59,246 nt of DNA from Thermoplasmata archaeon. Its GTDB lineage: Archaea; Thermoplasmatota; Thermoplasmata; Methanomassiliicoccales; Methanomethylophilaceae. Shown here piece by piece: positions 58,947 through 59,246 of this stretch. Position 1 is the stretch's first letter. Every line of letters starts with the position of its first letter. The translations under genes were made by a program, and so were the position numbers. The notes beneath the pieces are model-generated. The model saw only the letters and a program-made list of their open reading frames with translations, did no database searches and was not told the origin of the DNA. Location of the stretch: positions 1 to 59,246 of the forward strand of contig SUTA01000013.1 in NCBI GenBank assembly GCA_015063135.1, read 5' to 3'.

Positions 58947-59246
58947 GTCCAGGCGAGGCTTTTTATATGGGCTATAGTTAGAGGGAATTGAACGATGCGA
59001 GGCGGCCCTTCGGGACCGAATGTTGCACCGTGAGGCCATTATCGAAAATGGGGCCCGTCAAAAGGCTTATATATTTCACCGATATCGTGGCTCTTGCGCG
59101 GGTCAACGTGGCCTGCCAAATATGGAGAATCATGATCCCCGACCCAGGGAAGCTGGGCGTGATCTCATGCATTCTGACGTTCGATGCTACGAATGTTCCG
59201 TTTAGACGGACCATTCGGCATGTGCTAACAACACAGCCTATTCATA
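58947..59246 (+). promoter_or_regulatory. Two strong TATA-type promoters and possible leader of a stable RNA
   Basis: I find no convincing protein gene here. CTTTTTATATGG (about 58959-58970) and GGCTTATATATTTCACC (59063-59079, preceded by CGAAAATGG about 20 bp upstream) are two strong promoter boxes about 105 bp apart in tandem. The sequence after the second is GC-rich without an obvious ORF. Tandem strong promoters before untranslated sequence are typical of archaeal rRNA operons, and 16S rRNA could start just beyond the window. That identity is a guess. Confidence 0.35.

Overview
The window is archaeal and most resembles a GC-rich gut methanogen of the order Methanomassiliicoccales (Thermoplasmata). 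The evidence is: ribosomal proteins eL41, eL37 and eS1; tRNA-Trp and tRNA-Met genes with introns at the canonical 37/38 position; TATA-type promoters, many placed for leaderless transcripts; heterodisulfide reductase subunits HdrC-HdrB; a MtaA/MtbA-like corrinoid:CoM methyltransferase; and a cobalt uptake operon. The BspA-type leucine-rich-repeat and Listeria-Bacteroides-repeat surface proteins suggest a host-associated habitat. The taxon is inferred, because no rRNA gene lies inside the window.

Layout. 1-7.7 kb: two large surface proteins, a SipW-type signal peptidase and a small winged-helix protein. 7.7-11.3 kb: accessory genes (a HipBA toxin-antitoxin module with a two-site operator, an apparently beheaded coiled-coil ORF, and a DUF4143 ATPase behind a four-copy 23-bp tandem repeat). 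11.4-16.1 kb: a tight amino-acid operon (ACT protein, homoserine dehydrogenase, citramalate synthase, UPF0237 ACT protein, UPF0210). 16.2-16.6 kb: tRNA-Trp with a C/D-guide intron, a 35-aa eL41 gene and tRNA-Arg. 17.4-22.6 kb: a regulator and cbiMNQOO'. 22.7-28.4 kb: RelBE-like TA pair, peroxiredoxin with unusual tails, Nth, DapB, a zinc-ribbon membrane protein, the corrinoid methyltransferase, a flavin-binding protein and its HxlR regulator. 28.7-35.4 kb: a probable island of surface proteins (LRR, truncated gene, transglutaminase-like, beta-helix) ending in a tyrosine recombinase beside tRNA-Ala.

35.5-41.8 kb, all minus strand: purF, eL37, then YkgJ-type, pyrC, AMMECR1, an unknown and ArsA genes that overlap one another by 56-104 nt at four successive junctions. 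41.8-46.9 kb: tRNA-Met, eS1, a probably frameshifted HIRAN protein, hdrCB, a LysR/ModE-like regulator and an S66 peptidase. A 16-bp near-palindrome upstream of hdrCB recurs upstream of the regulator. 47-50 kb: a cation exchanger and a hydantoinase meeting tail to tail with no stop codon at the junction. 50-54.7 kb: a Sel1 protein and three membrane proteins, two of them paralogues. 54.7-57.5 kb: diaminobutyrate aminotransferase plus decarboxylase (1,3-diaminopropane pathway). 57.8-59.2 kb: tRNA-Ser, a DUF362 protein and a promoter-rich end that may lead into a stable RNA.

How the genes work together: cobalt uptake would supply the corrinoids used by the methyltransferase, whose CH3-S-CoM product leads to the heterodisulfide reduced by HdrBC. 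Hom, CimA and DapB serve aspartate-family and branched-chain amino acid synthesis; PurF and PyrC serve nucleotide synthesis. The surface proteins, signal peptidase and recombinase form the host-facing accessory part. Recurrent oddities are coding frames that pass their expected 3' ends without a stop, and compact RNA architecture around the tRNA genes.
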